DNA from: Sulfolobales archaeon
GTDB lineage: Archaea; Thermoproteota; Thermoprotei_A; Sulfolobales; NBVN01
NCBI GenBank assembly: GCA_026413885.1
Contig: JAOAKA010000005.1
Coordinates: forward strand, 1 to 64,000
Length of the DNA: 64,000 nt
Direction of reading: 5' to 3'
How positions within the stretch are numbered: the stretch's first letter is position 1; every line of letters begins with the position of its first letter. This document shows, piece by piece, positions 7,241-15,902 of this stretch. Made by a program: the position numbers and the translations under genes. The notes beneath the pieces are model-generated. The model saw only the letters and a list, made by a program, of their open reading frames with translations. It searched no databases and was not told the DNA's origin.

Positions 7241-9601
7241 TTGAGGGCAATACAGTGTATAGCCATACTCACGCTAGCTATTTGCTCAATTTTCTCTATA
7301 TCAGTAACTGAGTCTTCAGATATCAGCTACCCACCAACATACTCGAGAAGAGCGGTAGTATGGCGAGATGGAGACAGCATATGGATACTTGATGTAGTTG
7401 CTTACTCTGAAATGCCTTGGTATATCGGTAAGCTGGAAGAAGTAGAGATCTCAGTTAAACTTACTAGCTACACATCGAGTAGGGAGTTCGAGATTACTCT
7501 CATTGCTAGACTGGCTATTGGTCAGCGAGAACTTGTATCGAGATATTTGGGGTCTATCGATGTAAGTAATAGGAGTATCTCCGATAGAATCAGCCTTATA
7601 GTCTCCCCACTCACATTTCCGAGAACTCACACCTTCCCAACCACGGAGAACCTCACGATAACTATAGAAGGATATATATTGGGCAGACAATATACTTACG
7701 TATTCAGTATACCAATAGTAATACTGCCTCAGAGTCCAGACATAGGAATAAGAGTTTCAATCAACAACACCGAAGACTACTACTCATGTACAGATACTCT
7801 AGCTAGAATAAACTTCACTGCGATCGTTAGCAATACCGGTAAAGACGTAGTTCTCGGAGGAGTTGTGAGAATATATCTAAACTCAACACTCATAGGTGAG
7901 AAGCCTCTAATGCGGATGTCTCCCGGAGAGTCTTCGAGCTACGAATTCTCTGTCTTCCAACTGTTTAATGTAGGTGTCTACTTTGTTAGAGTAGCTGTAG
8001 TATATACACTACCTGGTGGTATTCAGAGAGAGGCTTCGTCAGCAGGTATACTGGAGATTTTAAGGCAGTACGAGGTGTTCGTAAGTATTGAGAAGTCTCT
8101 AGTAGTAGAAGGTAGTAGTGTAGCTATATCGGGTAGAGTAGAGCCTAAGCTAGATGGTGTAGCTATACTGGAAGAATATACTGGAACAACTTGGGTATCT
8201 ATAGGAGTGACACCTATTAGCAAAGGCACATTCCGCTTTCAACTAAAAGCTGGAGAAGTCCCGATATGGCGGGAGTATGTAGTTAAAACACTTAGAGTTA
8301 GAGTACCGCTTTCACTAGTTGGAGGTAGGGCTGAAGCAGTCAGTAGATCTATTGCCCTCACTGTCTTCTCGCACGATAGAGTTCTCGACATGGTTACAGA
8401 CATTAGTTTAGACCTTAGAAACAACTACATTATCTCTGGGTCTAGTCTTCCAGTAGGTGTTAGAATAAGACCGCAGCTAGCGGTGTGTCTACTCGTAAAA
8501 ATAGCTTATAGAAGTATTTCCACACTAAGTTGGGTTGAACTCGGAGACCTAGAAGTTTGTGAAGGATATGGTGTAGTAAACTTAACTATAGACTTTCCAG
8601 CGGGTAGGTACCTCGTTAAAGCCATAGCTATCTCGAAGTACAGAGTCGTAGAAAGTCTCCCCAAAGAACTAGTAGTAGTGACACTACCACAGATATTAAT
8701 AGAACATCCTGAGAGAGTCATATACGGTGAGCAATTTAAAGCAGTTGTAAAAGCAGTAAACACTATAGTTGATGTCTACGGGTTTCTCGAAGTTAGAGGA
8801 AGAAACAGAGTACTCGATAATATAACACTAACCTTCTCTGAAGGGAGAGCTGAAGTAATTACTTCAGCAGTAGACGAAGTTATGCAGCTACGAGCTTGCG
8901 TGCGAGTTTTAAGCTATACACTCTGTTCTCAAAGTAATGTTACAGTGATAAAGCCATCGATCTCTGTTTCACCACAGTCTGTAACGGTTGAAGTAGGTCA
9001 GACCTACACTATTTCAATATCTGCGACCCCGGGACAGGTCTACCGAGTTAGACTAGCTACCTTAAGAAATGGTGCGGAGCTTTCTTCTGAAGAAATTATA
9101 ACAGATGCATCAGGTAAGTCTACTGTAACTCTTCGTGCTCCAACTACTGTAGGTAGATATATTCTGAGAGTGTCTTTAAAAGACAGCAATGTATATAGCG
9201 ATGTTCAGCTAAATGTAATAGAGATCGTGAAGTCTGTAAATATAGAGTTACTAACTAAAAATGTTAAACCTCTAGAGACAGTGCTTCTTAGAGTTAGCAT
9301 AACGCCGCAACCACTAACTCCAAAGCAGTTAGTAGCTCTACTGCTATCTGGAGATAAGTGGCTGCCGGTGGCTTATGAAGTCGCACACGGTAGAAGTGAG
9401 ATTCAGATAAGTTTTAAAGCACCTGAATCTGAGGGGACTTACTCAGTAAGAGTTGAAATACCTGATATAGCGCTAGTTAGCAACACAGTCTACTTAACAG
9501 TTAGTCGGGGGGAGATACTGTCTAGAGAGCTCATGTATGCGGCAATAGCGTTAACAGCTATTGCTGGAGCAGTTACAGTATTTTTAAGAAGAAGGAGGTA
9601 G
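7241..9601 (+). CDS. Large secreted, C-terminally anchored beta-domain protein
   Basis: This 786-residue protein has a signal peptide (about residues 1-22), a long extracellular part and a C-terminal membrane helix (about 762-781) ending in four Arg. The ectodomain contains repeated strand patterns such as VFVSIEKSLVVEGSSVAI, SVSPQSVTVEVGQTYTI and KSVNIELLTKNVKPLETVL. These look like tandem Ig/CARDB-type beta sandwiches of about 90-100 residues. Several NxS/T sequons are present. It may be an S-layer associated or adhesion protein. It is followed after 1 nt by a membrane-anchored winged-helix protein, so the two may work together. Function is inferred only from topology. Confidence 0.7.
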   Translation: MRAIQCIAILTLAICSIFSISVTESSDISYPPTYSRRAVVWRDGDSIWILDVVAYSEMPWYIGKLEEVEISVKLTSYTSSREFEITLIARLAIGQRELVSRYLGSIDVSNRSISDRISLIVSPLTFPRTHTFPTTENLTITIEGYILGRQYTYVFSIPIVILPQSPDIGIRVSINNTEDYYSCTDTLARINFTAIVSNTGKDVVLGGVVRIYLNSTLIGEKPLMRMSPGESSSYEFSVFQLFNVGVYFVRVAVVYTLPGGIQREASSAGILEILRQYEVFVSIEKSLVVEGSSVAISGRVEPKLDGVAILEEYTGTTWVSIGVTPISKGTFRFQLKAGEVPIWREYVVKTLRVRVPLSLVGGRAEAVSRSIALTVFSHDRVLDMVTDISLDLRNNYIISGSSLPVGVRIRPQLAVCLLVKIAYRSISTLSWVELGDLEVCEGYGVVNLTIDFPAGRYLVKAIAISKYRVVESLPKELVVVTLPQILIEHPERVIYGEQFKAVVKAVNTIVDVYGFLEVRGRNRVLDNITLTFSEGRAEVITSAVDEVMQLRACVRVLSYTLCSQSNVTVIKPSISVSPQSVTVEVGQTYTISISATPGQVYRVRLATLRNGAELSSEEIITDASGKSTVTLRAPTTVGRYILRVSLKDSNVYSDVQLNVIEIVKSVNIELLTKNVKPLETVLLRVSITPQPLTPKQLVALLLSGDKWLPVAYEVAHGRSEIQISFKAPESEGTYSVRVEIPDIALVSNTVYLTVSRGEILSRELMYAAIALTAIAGAVTVFLRRRR

Positions 9602-9602
9602 C

Positions 9603-10025
9603 ATGATCCTACTTCAAGTACTTCCCGAGTTCTCTCAGAGTCAACTAGTCGGGCTTCTACAGCTTTTAATAGCAGTAGCTCTAGCTATAATTGCTACAGC
9701 AATACTAACACGCACGAGATCTGTAGGAACAACAATTGAGGTGAGACAGATACCTGATGTAGTACCAGAAGAAGAACCAGTGGTAGCTAAGCCGGCTGCT
9801 GTAGATAAAGTAACTACTAAGATAGTCTCAATACTCGATAAAACTGAAGCGGTACCGCTGGAAAACATTAAGCAAGAACTACTAGACTACGAATCTGTTC
9901 TCGGAGATGCTGTAAATACCTTAATCGAGAGTGAGATGGTTCAGATATCGGGGGGTATGCTAGTTCTAACTGAAAAAGGTAGGAGAATGCTGGAGCTAAT
10001 GAAGGAAAAGAAGTATAGCAGGTGA
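9603..10025 (+). CDS. Membrane-anchored winged-helix regulator candidate
   Basis: A 140-residue protein with one hydrophobic helix at about residues 15-36 and an acidic Pro-rich linker (about 50-68). A C-terminal domain of about 70 residues reads as a winged helix: helix-turn-helix around LENIKQELLDYESVLGDAV, then a beta wing and LTEKGRRMLELM. The TEKGR wing end is typical of archaeal wHTH regulators. It is separated by 1 nt from the secreted protein gene. The architecture is a mirror image of the Sulfolobus archaellum regulator ArnR, which has an N-terminal HTH and C-terminal helices, and its position beside the archaellum operon makes a similar role plausible but unproven. Confidence 0.7.
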   Translation: MILLQVLPEFSQSQLVGLLQLLIAVALAIIATAILTRTRSVGTTIEVRQIPDVVPEEEPVVAKPAAVDKVTTKIVSILDKTEAVPLENIKQELLDYESVLGDAVNTLIESEMVQISGGMLVLTEKGRRMLELMKEKKYSR

Positions 10026-10187
10026 GCTCTCAGACTATGCCGCAACTTCAGTAACTTACTGTTTGAATAGTAGGCTTCTGATACCTACTGATTGATAGTT
10101 CCAGCAATAATCTCCGCAGCAGTAATTACATAGTAGTTAGCTAGCTACACATATTAGAGTGACACCTAGTTCTTAATCTGGGATTGA

Positions 10188-10478
10188 ATGAAGTGCTTAG
10201 ATAAGCACATAGAGTACTACGGAGCTTCAATAAAGATCTCGATTACTACATTAACTGAAGCAGCGTGCGGTGAGATATTAGATATTGAGGACTTCTCGAA
10301 GATGTTTGAAGTCGTGAGAAAACATGGTGGATGTAGAATTACGTCTGAAGACCCTCTGAAGGTAGCATCTGTAGATGGAGAGATAGAGATATCGGCAGAA
10401 CCAGAAAACCTTCTCGCAAGAGCCTACCTCGGCATAGCCTTAGAGAAGCTTAAGAAACTGTGTGAAGCTAGAAGTTAG
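10188..10478 (+). CDS. Small alpha/beta protein, unknown
   Basis: A 96-residue soluble protein that I do not recognise. It has a clear ATG start, three Cys (residues 3, 28 and 49) plus one near the end, and alternating strand and helix patterns ending in a helix (LARAYLGIALEKLKKLCEA). An AT-rich TATA-like stretch at about 10149-10158 lies about 35 nt upstream, so it probably has its own promoter. The size and the strand-helix-strand-helix order resemble small dimerising alpha/beta proteins, but no family can be named. Confidence 0.55.
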   Translation: MKCLDKHIEYYGASIKISITTLTEAACGEILDIEDFSKMFEVVRKHGGCRITSEDPLKVASVDGEIEISAEPENLLARAYLGIALEKLKKLCEARS

Positions 10479-10591
10479 CATATAGCAGATTGCTGGAATT
10501 ATTTAGATGTAGATCCATGTCTACTGAAGTACTTAAATATAAACTAAAAATACGCCTTCGGTAACTACGTAGGGATATATCTATAGAGTGT

Positions 10592-11146
10592 GTGGTTGCT
10601 CTAGATATAGATGGAACGCTGATCCCGATGCTCGTGGACTTCGACGAACTTAGAGCTAGAGTAAGAGCTATTCTTAGTGTAGATCACCCCCTCAAACCAC
10701 TCGGTGAGAGTCTAGCTAGACTAGCTATAAGTGAGGAGCTTAAAGCGAGAGCCTGGAATGTAATAGAAGAGGTAGAGATTCAGTCAATCGAAAAACTGGA
10801 TATTAGTGCTGTAGCCGAAAACGTCGACTACGTGAAGAAGCTTCTATCTCTAGGTTTTGAAGTAATATTCGTTACAGCTCGCAGTAGTAGAAGCACTGAG
10901 CTAGTGCTATCGAAACTCGGACTAGCGAACCTAGCTAAAGCAGTAATTACACGAGACTCCACTCCATTCAGGTTGGAGCAGCTGAAGCAGGCTAAGGCAC
11001 TAGCCGGGGGAAAGAAGGTGGTCTTCGTAGGAGATACCCAACACGACGAGGAATCAGCCAGGTCTCTAGGAGTAGACTTCGTTATGATCGGCAGCTACAG
11101 GGAGTTACCCAGCACTCTTAATAATATAATAGACGCATGCATCTAA
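10592..11146 (+). CDS. HAD-superfamily phosphatase
   Basis: A 184-residue HAD hydrolase. Motif I is DIDGT at residues 5-9, with the nucleophile and acid Asp both present. Motif II is VTARSSRS near residue 94. The C-terminal acidic motif is VFVGDTQHDEESARSLG near residues 148-164. The cap is a small helical insertion (about 20-75). Start is GTG and only four residues precede motif I, which fits the family. Phosphoglycolate phosphatase-like activity is the commonest role for this architecture but the substrate is unknown. Confidence 0.8.
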   Translation: MVALDIDGTLIPMLVDFDELRARVRAILSVDHPLKPLGESLARLAISEELKARAWNVIEEVEIQSIEKLDISAVAENVDYVKKLLSLGFEVIFVTARSSRSTELVLSKLGLANLAKAVITRDSTPFRLEQLKQAKALAGGKKVVFVGDTQHDEESARSLGVDFVMIGSYRELPSTLNNIIDACI

Positions 11147-11266
11147 TCTCAAGGTACTGGGGGAGTAGTGCTAGGTTTACATCGTTATAGTAGCATCGAA
11201 GTTAAGTATTTGATTTTCTGAAGATAGATTGATCTGCTGGAGAAGAGGTCTGGATGGGCTGAACTA

Positions 11267-12550
11267 CTACTCTCTGACTAAGCGTCTTAGTAGTGCTACT
11301 TCTTCAGTGACTACGTCGCGAACGGTGGGAATTCTCGGTAGTCCTACGTCGACCTGCCCTTTCTCGAGAACTTCCACTACTTTCTGAGCTAAGCCCTCTA
11401 CGTCGCCTTCGTCAACTAGAAATAGACCTTCGATATCTCCGTAGTTTATAGTTAGAGCCGGGATTCTGTAGGCGACTACGGGAATACCCATAGTAAGAGT
11501 CTCCGCGACCGTGTATGGGTAGGCGTCTACGTGACTCGGATATATCAAGACCCTAGAGCTCTTCCTCAACTTAAGGACCTCAGTTCTAGGTAGGAACCCG
11601 GCTAACCACACGTTTTTCTTTATATCGAGACGCTCAATGAGCTTACTTACGATAGCGTCCACGTACCAGCCAGCACTTCGACCTGTTATGATCAGCTTAA
11701 AGTTAGGTATGTTTCTTCGAATAAGTCTAGTAGCTACTAGTGCTTCAATAATGCCCTTAGATACATCGCGGCGTGATGAGTAAATCGCGCACGGTTTTTT
11801 AGTATCAGCAGAGCCTCTAATCTCGGTTCTAAGCTTCTTGAGAAAGTTTAATTCGGCCTCTTCAAAACCTATTCCGTTCCTTAGAGTCACGATGTTTTTA
11901 CTAGTAACGCCCATATCCATCTCAATAGCCTTCGAAACGGATATAACGAGGTCGAAGCGATCGATCAAGCGCTGGATCGTTTTAACGTAGAGCCACTCAG
12001 TGGTTGAATCCAGCCTTCTCGCTGCTAGGCGAGTCAAGTATGATGTGTTATCACCGCAGCTCCTAATCATATCTAGGTAGAGTCTGTACGCATCCTCTAT
12101 TCTTCTCTTCCTGGTGGAGTTGCCATAGTATAGGGGAAGCTGTAAGGTCAGGACCTTCTTAGAATTCAAGCGGTCGGAAATCTTTATGGTAGCCTTAATG
12201 CACTCTAAAGTCTCGTGATGCCCAACTACAACGTCTATGTTGAACCGGTCACTATGGTGAAGAAGGGTATTTATTGGGGTTATGAGAGAGACCCATCTTC
12301 TATAGATAGACGCGAATCTCCGTACGGGCAGTGCAAATTGAGCGTAACCTATAGGTGGGCACATCGAATATGAATACGTAGCAGTCTCATCACGAACGCT
12401 GGCGTCGAGAACTACAGAGTAACATTCGATTCCTAGAAAACCTCTATATCGAATAACTTGAGAAGCTCTATGCGCACCTCCAGCACCTGGACTTAAACTT
12501 ACTACTTCGATAGTTCTCACTTCAGCTGCCCTGATAATTATGACATTCAA
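11267..12550 (-). CDS. GT4-family glycosyltransferase
   Basis: A 427-residue GT-B fold glycosyltransferase. The N-terminal half has VSLSPGAGGAHRASQVIR, the Gly-rich acceptor loop. The C-terminal half has the donor-binding strand AIYSSRRDVSKGIIEALVA, LIITGRSAGWY, and a family motif region VLIYPSHVDAYPYTVAETL, followed by MGIPVVAYRIPA. The glutamate pair of the GT4 EX7E motif is altered (D and E), so the exact subfamily is unclear. It is divergently transcribed from another GT4 gene 270 bp away. With FkbM, this suggests surface glycan or glycolipid synthesis. Confidence 0.82.
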   Translation of the reverse strand: MNVIIIRAAEVRTIEVVSLSPGAGGAHRASQVIRYRGFLGIECYSVVLDASVRDETATYSYSMCPPIGYAQFALPVRRFASIYRRWVSLITPINTLLHHSDRFNIDVVVGHHETLECIKATIKISDRLNSKKVLTLQLPLYYGNSTRKRRIEDAYRLYLDMIRSCGDNTSYLTRLAARRLDSTTEWLYVKTIQRLIDRFDLVISVSKAIEMDMGVTSKNIVTLRNGIGFEEAELNFLKKLRTEIRGSADTKKPCAIYSSRRDVSKGIIEALVATRLIRRNIPNFKLIITGRSAGWYVDAIVSKLIERLDIKKNVWLAGFLPRTEVLKLRKSSRVLIYPSHVDAYPYTVAETLTMGIPVVAYRIPALTINYGDIEGLFLVDEGDVEGLAQKVVEVLEKGQVDVGLPRIPTVRDVVTEEVALLRRLVRE

Positions 12551-12781
12551 TATTAAAGTTTAGATGTGTTGGGCTGTTTCTATGTTTTCGCTAAGATGGC
12601 GATAGCTCGACTTCAGCACTATCTTTTAAGTATCCGGTAAACAAATATCTTAGTTTGTATGAGCCATGATCTGAAGAACTATTTTATTAATATGTGCATA
12701 TGCTTATAGAGGATCGCATTCTAACGCGAGTTTAGATGCGTCGAGGTGGAACATTGATGCCCAGTAAATTTTGAAGGAACG

Positions 12782-12790
12782 CTTTTAAGA
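12782..12790 (+). promoter_or_regulatory. TATA box for split glycosyltransferase
   Basis: CTTTTAAGA lies 34-42 nt upstream of the TTG start at 12824. This spacing fits an archaeal TATA element with a short leader. The rest of the 273-bp divergent region 12551-12823 shows no gene or clear repeat. Confidence 0.5.
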
Positions 12791-12823
12791 TCGCTTTCAC
12801 TAGCTATAGGGATGTGAGCGACA

Positions 12824-14067
12824 TTGACAAATTACTCAGTAGTAGCCCATCACTTCTGGGATCAGCCGGGCGGCGGTCAACTGATTTGTGCGGCCGCTGC
12901 CCGAGTTCTAGATGTAGCTGGATATAGACCGATCTTGGCTTCTGTCGCTAAGTTTAGTAGCGATAAGTACTCTGAGTGGTTTGGAATAGATCTAAGTAGG
13001 TACAATGTATTCTCGTTGTTTAACTTTAGATTAGCTATGTTTGGTATATACCTCAGACTATTGATGCCTATTCTCGTAGAAAAGGCCGTTGAGAGATACT
13101 CCCCAGAGCTAGTTTTCGTAGATATAGCTACCTACAGGCCCGCCGGAAAGCGCATTAAAGAGCGAGTTAAGCTCATAGAGTACATACACTTCCCAATTGA
13201 AGTATCTATAGAGCCTAGGTTTAGAGGTAGCGGACTGTACTACGGCGAGGACCCTTACATACTTGAAAGATACAGCTCACCGATTATGAGAGTCTATTGG
13301 TGGTTATACACTAAGCTACTCCCAAGATATGTCAGAGAGAATCCATTTGAAGTAGCTTCAGCAGTTCTAGCGAATAGTAGGTGGACAGCAGAGGTAGTTA
13401 AAAAGTTGTATGGGAAAACCCCCTGGTTCTGAATCCACCTATAGCACCCAGCACTCAGATAGTTTATGAGCCAGTCGATTTCAATCTTAGAAGCAGCGCG
13501 GTCGTACTGCTAGGTAGGTTCTCGGAGGAGAAGAGGTATCACTGGGTAGTAGAGAGAGTTATACCTAAGTTAATTAGGGAGGTTAAAGGAGTGGAAGTAT
13601 ATATAGTTGGCAGCGCAAGAACTAGAGCGAGTGCGAGCTACTTAAACAAGATCGAATCGCTATCGAGAAAACTAGGTCTCAAGGTCTCTAGAGATCTAAG
13701 ACCAGGTGTTAGTATTCACCTAGTTTCAGATGCTCCTAGAGAGGCAATAAACGGAATTATGGACGCATCCAAGGTTTTTCTACACGCAACTATCAACGAG
13801 CACTGGGGAGTAGCCGCCGCTGAGGCCATGGCTAGAGGTCTCCCCGTCGTGGTCCATAAATCGGGCGGCACCTGGAGTGACCTCGTATCCAAAGGCTTAT
13901 TCGGGCTCGGATATGGATGTGAAGACGAAGCGGTAGATGCAATCGCGAAGCTGTTAAGTGATGAGAAACTCTGGAGAAGATATTCTAAAAAATCCCTAGA
14001 AAGAGTAAGAGACCTGGCGTTCGAAAAATTCGTCGAGAAATTCTTAACCATCGAGAAAACTATATGA
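12824..14067 (+). pseudogene. ALG11-like GT4 glycosyltransferase split by a -1 frameshift
   Basis: The first frame (12824-13432, 202 residues) holds a GT4 N-terminal half: HHFWDQPGGGQ acceptor loop, LIEYIHFPIE and VLANSRWTAEVVKKLYGK. It stops at a TGA just after a run of five C (13419-13423). Reading one base back from codon 13423 continues without a stop through LVLNPPIAPSTQ, VVLLGRFSEEKR and IVGSA, into the donor domain with INEHWGVAAAEAMARG and a GT4 glutamate pair, ending at 14067. The joined product is about 414 residues, normal for ALG11-like mannosyltransferases. Possible causes are a true mutation, an indel in a homopolymer read, or programmed frameshifting. Both halves look under purifying selection. 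Confidence 0.75.
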
Positions 14068-14371
14068 GGAACTCACAGCCAGTAGATGCGGAGCGATGCG
14101 GGTCTAGCCGGCGACGGCTATAATTAGAAGTTCGATAGGTTCTGCCATCGAGAAAGATAGGTAATACTATAGAGTCCTCCAGCCCGGAAGAATGTAGTAC
14201 TACTCCTATTGCGCGGCAAAACTTTATGTAAAATCTACAAAAGATTAGAGTTTTAGAAATGCTTCAGCTAGAATTTAGATGAAGTTCTTGAGTCTACGGC
14301 ATGAAACTACTTAGATGAAGACTTACTTAAACTATAGACTATCATAAAAAGATCGATAACTACACTACGAA
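14068..14371. other. Convergent intergenic region, nothing identified
   Basis: This 304-bp stretch lies between the ends of two converging genes. All frames are broken by stops. It has two copies of TTAGATGAAG about 40 bp apart (near 14274 and 14310) but no hairpin, tRNA or box motif that I could support. Confidence 0.4.
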
Positions 14372-15235
14372 CTAAATTTCATTCAAGGAGAACCTGTATA
14401 CAGTTATTATGTCACTGACTTTGCGGACTAACTCATGCCGAAAGCCGCAGCCCATCATCTTGTCGATTATAGCTAGCGGTGGGCCGTGTACTTCAATTAC
14501 GTACTCCGGGCACATCCTCAGGACCTCGCAGGGTTCGATTAGGATAGCTGCCTCACAGCCCTCGCAATCCATCTTCATGAGGTCTACCTTCCCCTCTGCG
14601 CTTACTACGCGCCTGAGTACGTCTCCGAGCTTCATCACCTTGATTCTGACCTTCCTATCACTCTCGCATAGTCCGCTCCCGATACCGCAGTACGAGATCT
14701 CTAGTTCCCCGCTCCTGATCCAAACCCCCGCCATGATCGGAACTACCCTCGAGCCGTGCTCGTTCCTCTTGAGGTTCTGCACCATGTAGTTGAAGTGCTC
14801 CGGAACTGGCTCTAGCGCGTACACTCTGCGAGCTCCGTACCACGCGAACATTAGTGCCGTATCGCCTATGAAGGAACCGACATCCACGACGACGTCTTTA
14901 GGGGCGCCGTCTCTCGGTAGGTACATCTCCTCCAAGGATTCTGTCACAACTGATAGGAGGTTGAGGTCCGAGTGCTTAACGGCGAAGGAACCGAACGGAG
15001 CTGATACCTCTAGCCAGTCGTCTTCACATCTAATCTTCAGCCTACCTGAGGAGCTCTCCGCGACGAGCCTCCTCAGCAGCCTGAACTCCGTAGATGACGA
15101 GACTTTGACGCAGAGGAGCTTGTAGCTTACGCCGGAGAGCCTCCTAAGGATTTCCCTGAGGCCGACGTACATGCCTAGGTACTTAACTGTTAGCAGCATA
15201 CCGGAAACCTTCATAGCCATTACCACAGACCTCAC
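14372..15235 (-). CDS. FkbM-family SAM-dependent methyltransferase
   Basis: A 287-residue class I methyltransferase. Motif I is VVVDVGSFIGDTALMF at about residues 109-124, followed by ARRVYALEPVPEHF, the post-I acidic strand. The FkbM hallmark VDLMKMDCEGCEAAIL lies near residue 220. FkbM enzymes usually O-methylate sugars or glycolipids, which fits the two neighbouring glycosyltransferases. The local sequence is visibly richer in G+C and in AGG/GAG codons than neighbours, which may point to acquisition. The N-terminal 70 residues are variable. Confidence 0.82.
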   Translation of the reverse strand: MRSVVMAMKVSGMLLTVKYLGMYVGLREILRRLSGVSYKLLCVKVSSSTEFRLLRRLVAESSSGRLKIRCEDDWLEVSAPFGSFAVKHSDLNLLSVVTESLEEMYLPRDGAPKDVVVDVGSFIGDTALMFAWYGARRVYALEPVPEHFNYMVQNLKRNEHGSRVVPIMAGVWIRSGELEISYCGIGSGLCESDRKVRIKVMKLGDVLRRVVSAEGKVDLMKMDCEGCEAAILIEPCEVLRMCPEYVIEVHGPPLAIIDKMMGCGFRHELVRKVSDIITVYRFSLNEI

Positions 15236-15491
15236 TGTCGCCGCGATCTACGTCAGCTAAGTTGTCAAAGTAGTGTCTCGGATTCCGAAGCTCGTAGTGC
15301 GAAATTAATGAAATATAGATCAGGTCGGACACCCAGTATAGATAGAGTCGACCATAAAAGTTAGGAAAGCCAGCGCGCTCACTGCCGCCGAGCCACTCAC
15401 TAGTGTAGGGATATCTTCTCGAAACTCGAGATAATTCCCTAAGTGATTCGCTTAGCGATATACTCACTGTCTTGAGCTCGAGCATCGCCAC
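15183..15491 (-). CDS. Possible small unknown gene upstream of fkbM
   Basis: A 102-residue frame starting GTG at 15491 (or ATG two codons later) and overlapping the FkbM gene by 53 nt in another frame. The middle, SEWLGGSERAGFPNFYGRLY, followed by an aromatic-rich stretch, looks like real protein. The last 20 residues, read inside the FkbM start region, look less convincing. It might be the remnant of an N-terminal part of a longer sugar-modifying gene, or a small independent protein. I do not recognise a family. Confidence 0.35.
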   Translation of the reverse strand: MAMLELKTVSISLSESLRELSRVSRRYPYTSEWLGGSERAGFPNFYGRLYLYWVSDLIYISLISHYELRNPRHYFDNLADVDRGDSEVCGNGYEGFRYAANS

Positions 15492-15579
15492 TGAGACCGT
15501 GCGGGTTAATGCTTGAAGATCTGTGATGCTATATTAAGCAGTTATATATTCTCGAGTGTGTAGAGCGGTGGGACGTCTT

Positions 15580-15891
15580 ATGAAGATACTGGCATCTCTT
15601 AGAGTAATCCCCGTGGGAACATCCTCGACAAGTATTAGTTCCTACGTTGCCGAGGCTGTCAGAGTCCTGGAGCGGAGGAATGTGAAGCACGTCGTGACCC
15701 CCTTCAGCACTGACGTGGAGTTGAGCAGCCTATTGGAGCTTGCGGAGGTTGTTGAGGAGGTGGTTGCTAGGTTGAGGTTCTTGGGGGTCTCCAGGGTTCT
15801 AGTGGATGTGACGGTGGACTTCAGGTTCGATAAGGAGGTGTCCCTAGAGCGTAGAGTCAGCTCGGTCGGCGAGAAGCTTGGGAAGAGCTAG
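15580..15891 (+). CDS. Thiamine-binding protein, MTH1187/YqgV family
   Basis: This protein of about 103 residues matches the DUF77/Thiamine_BP ferredoxin-like fold. It shows MKILASLRVIPVGTSSTSISSYV-type N-terminal strand and helix signatures, then HVVTPFSTDVE and a second beta-alpha unit. Members bind thiamine-like ligands and form tetramers. I prefer the ATG at 15580 over the GTG at 15556, because the family begins at this strand and GGTGGGA lies a few bases upstream. A TATA-like GTTATATATT is at 15541-15550. Codon choice is G-rich, unlike most neighbours. Confidence 0.8.
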   Translation: MKILASLRVIPVGTSSTSISSYVAEAVRVLERRNVKHVVTPFSTDVELSSLLELAEVVEEVVARLRFLGVSRVLVDVTVDFRFDKEVSLERRVSSVGEKLGKS

Positions 15892-15902
15892 AGGCGATCT
15901 AG

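Noticed and set aside
10060-10090. AGTAGG/CCTACT hairpin after the wHTH gene as a terminator
   Set aside because: Only 6 bp with a 9-nt loop and no following T run.
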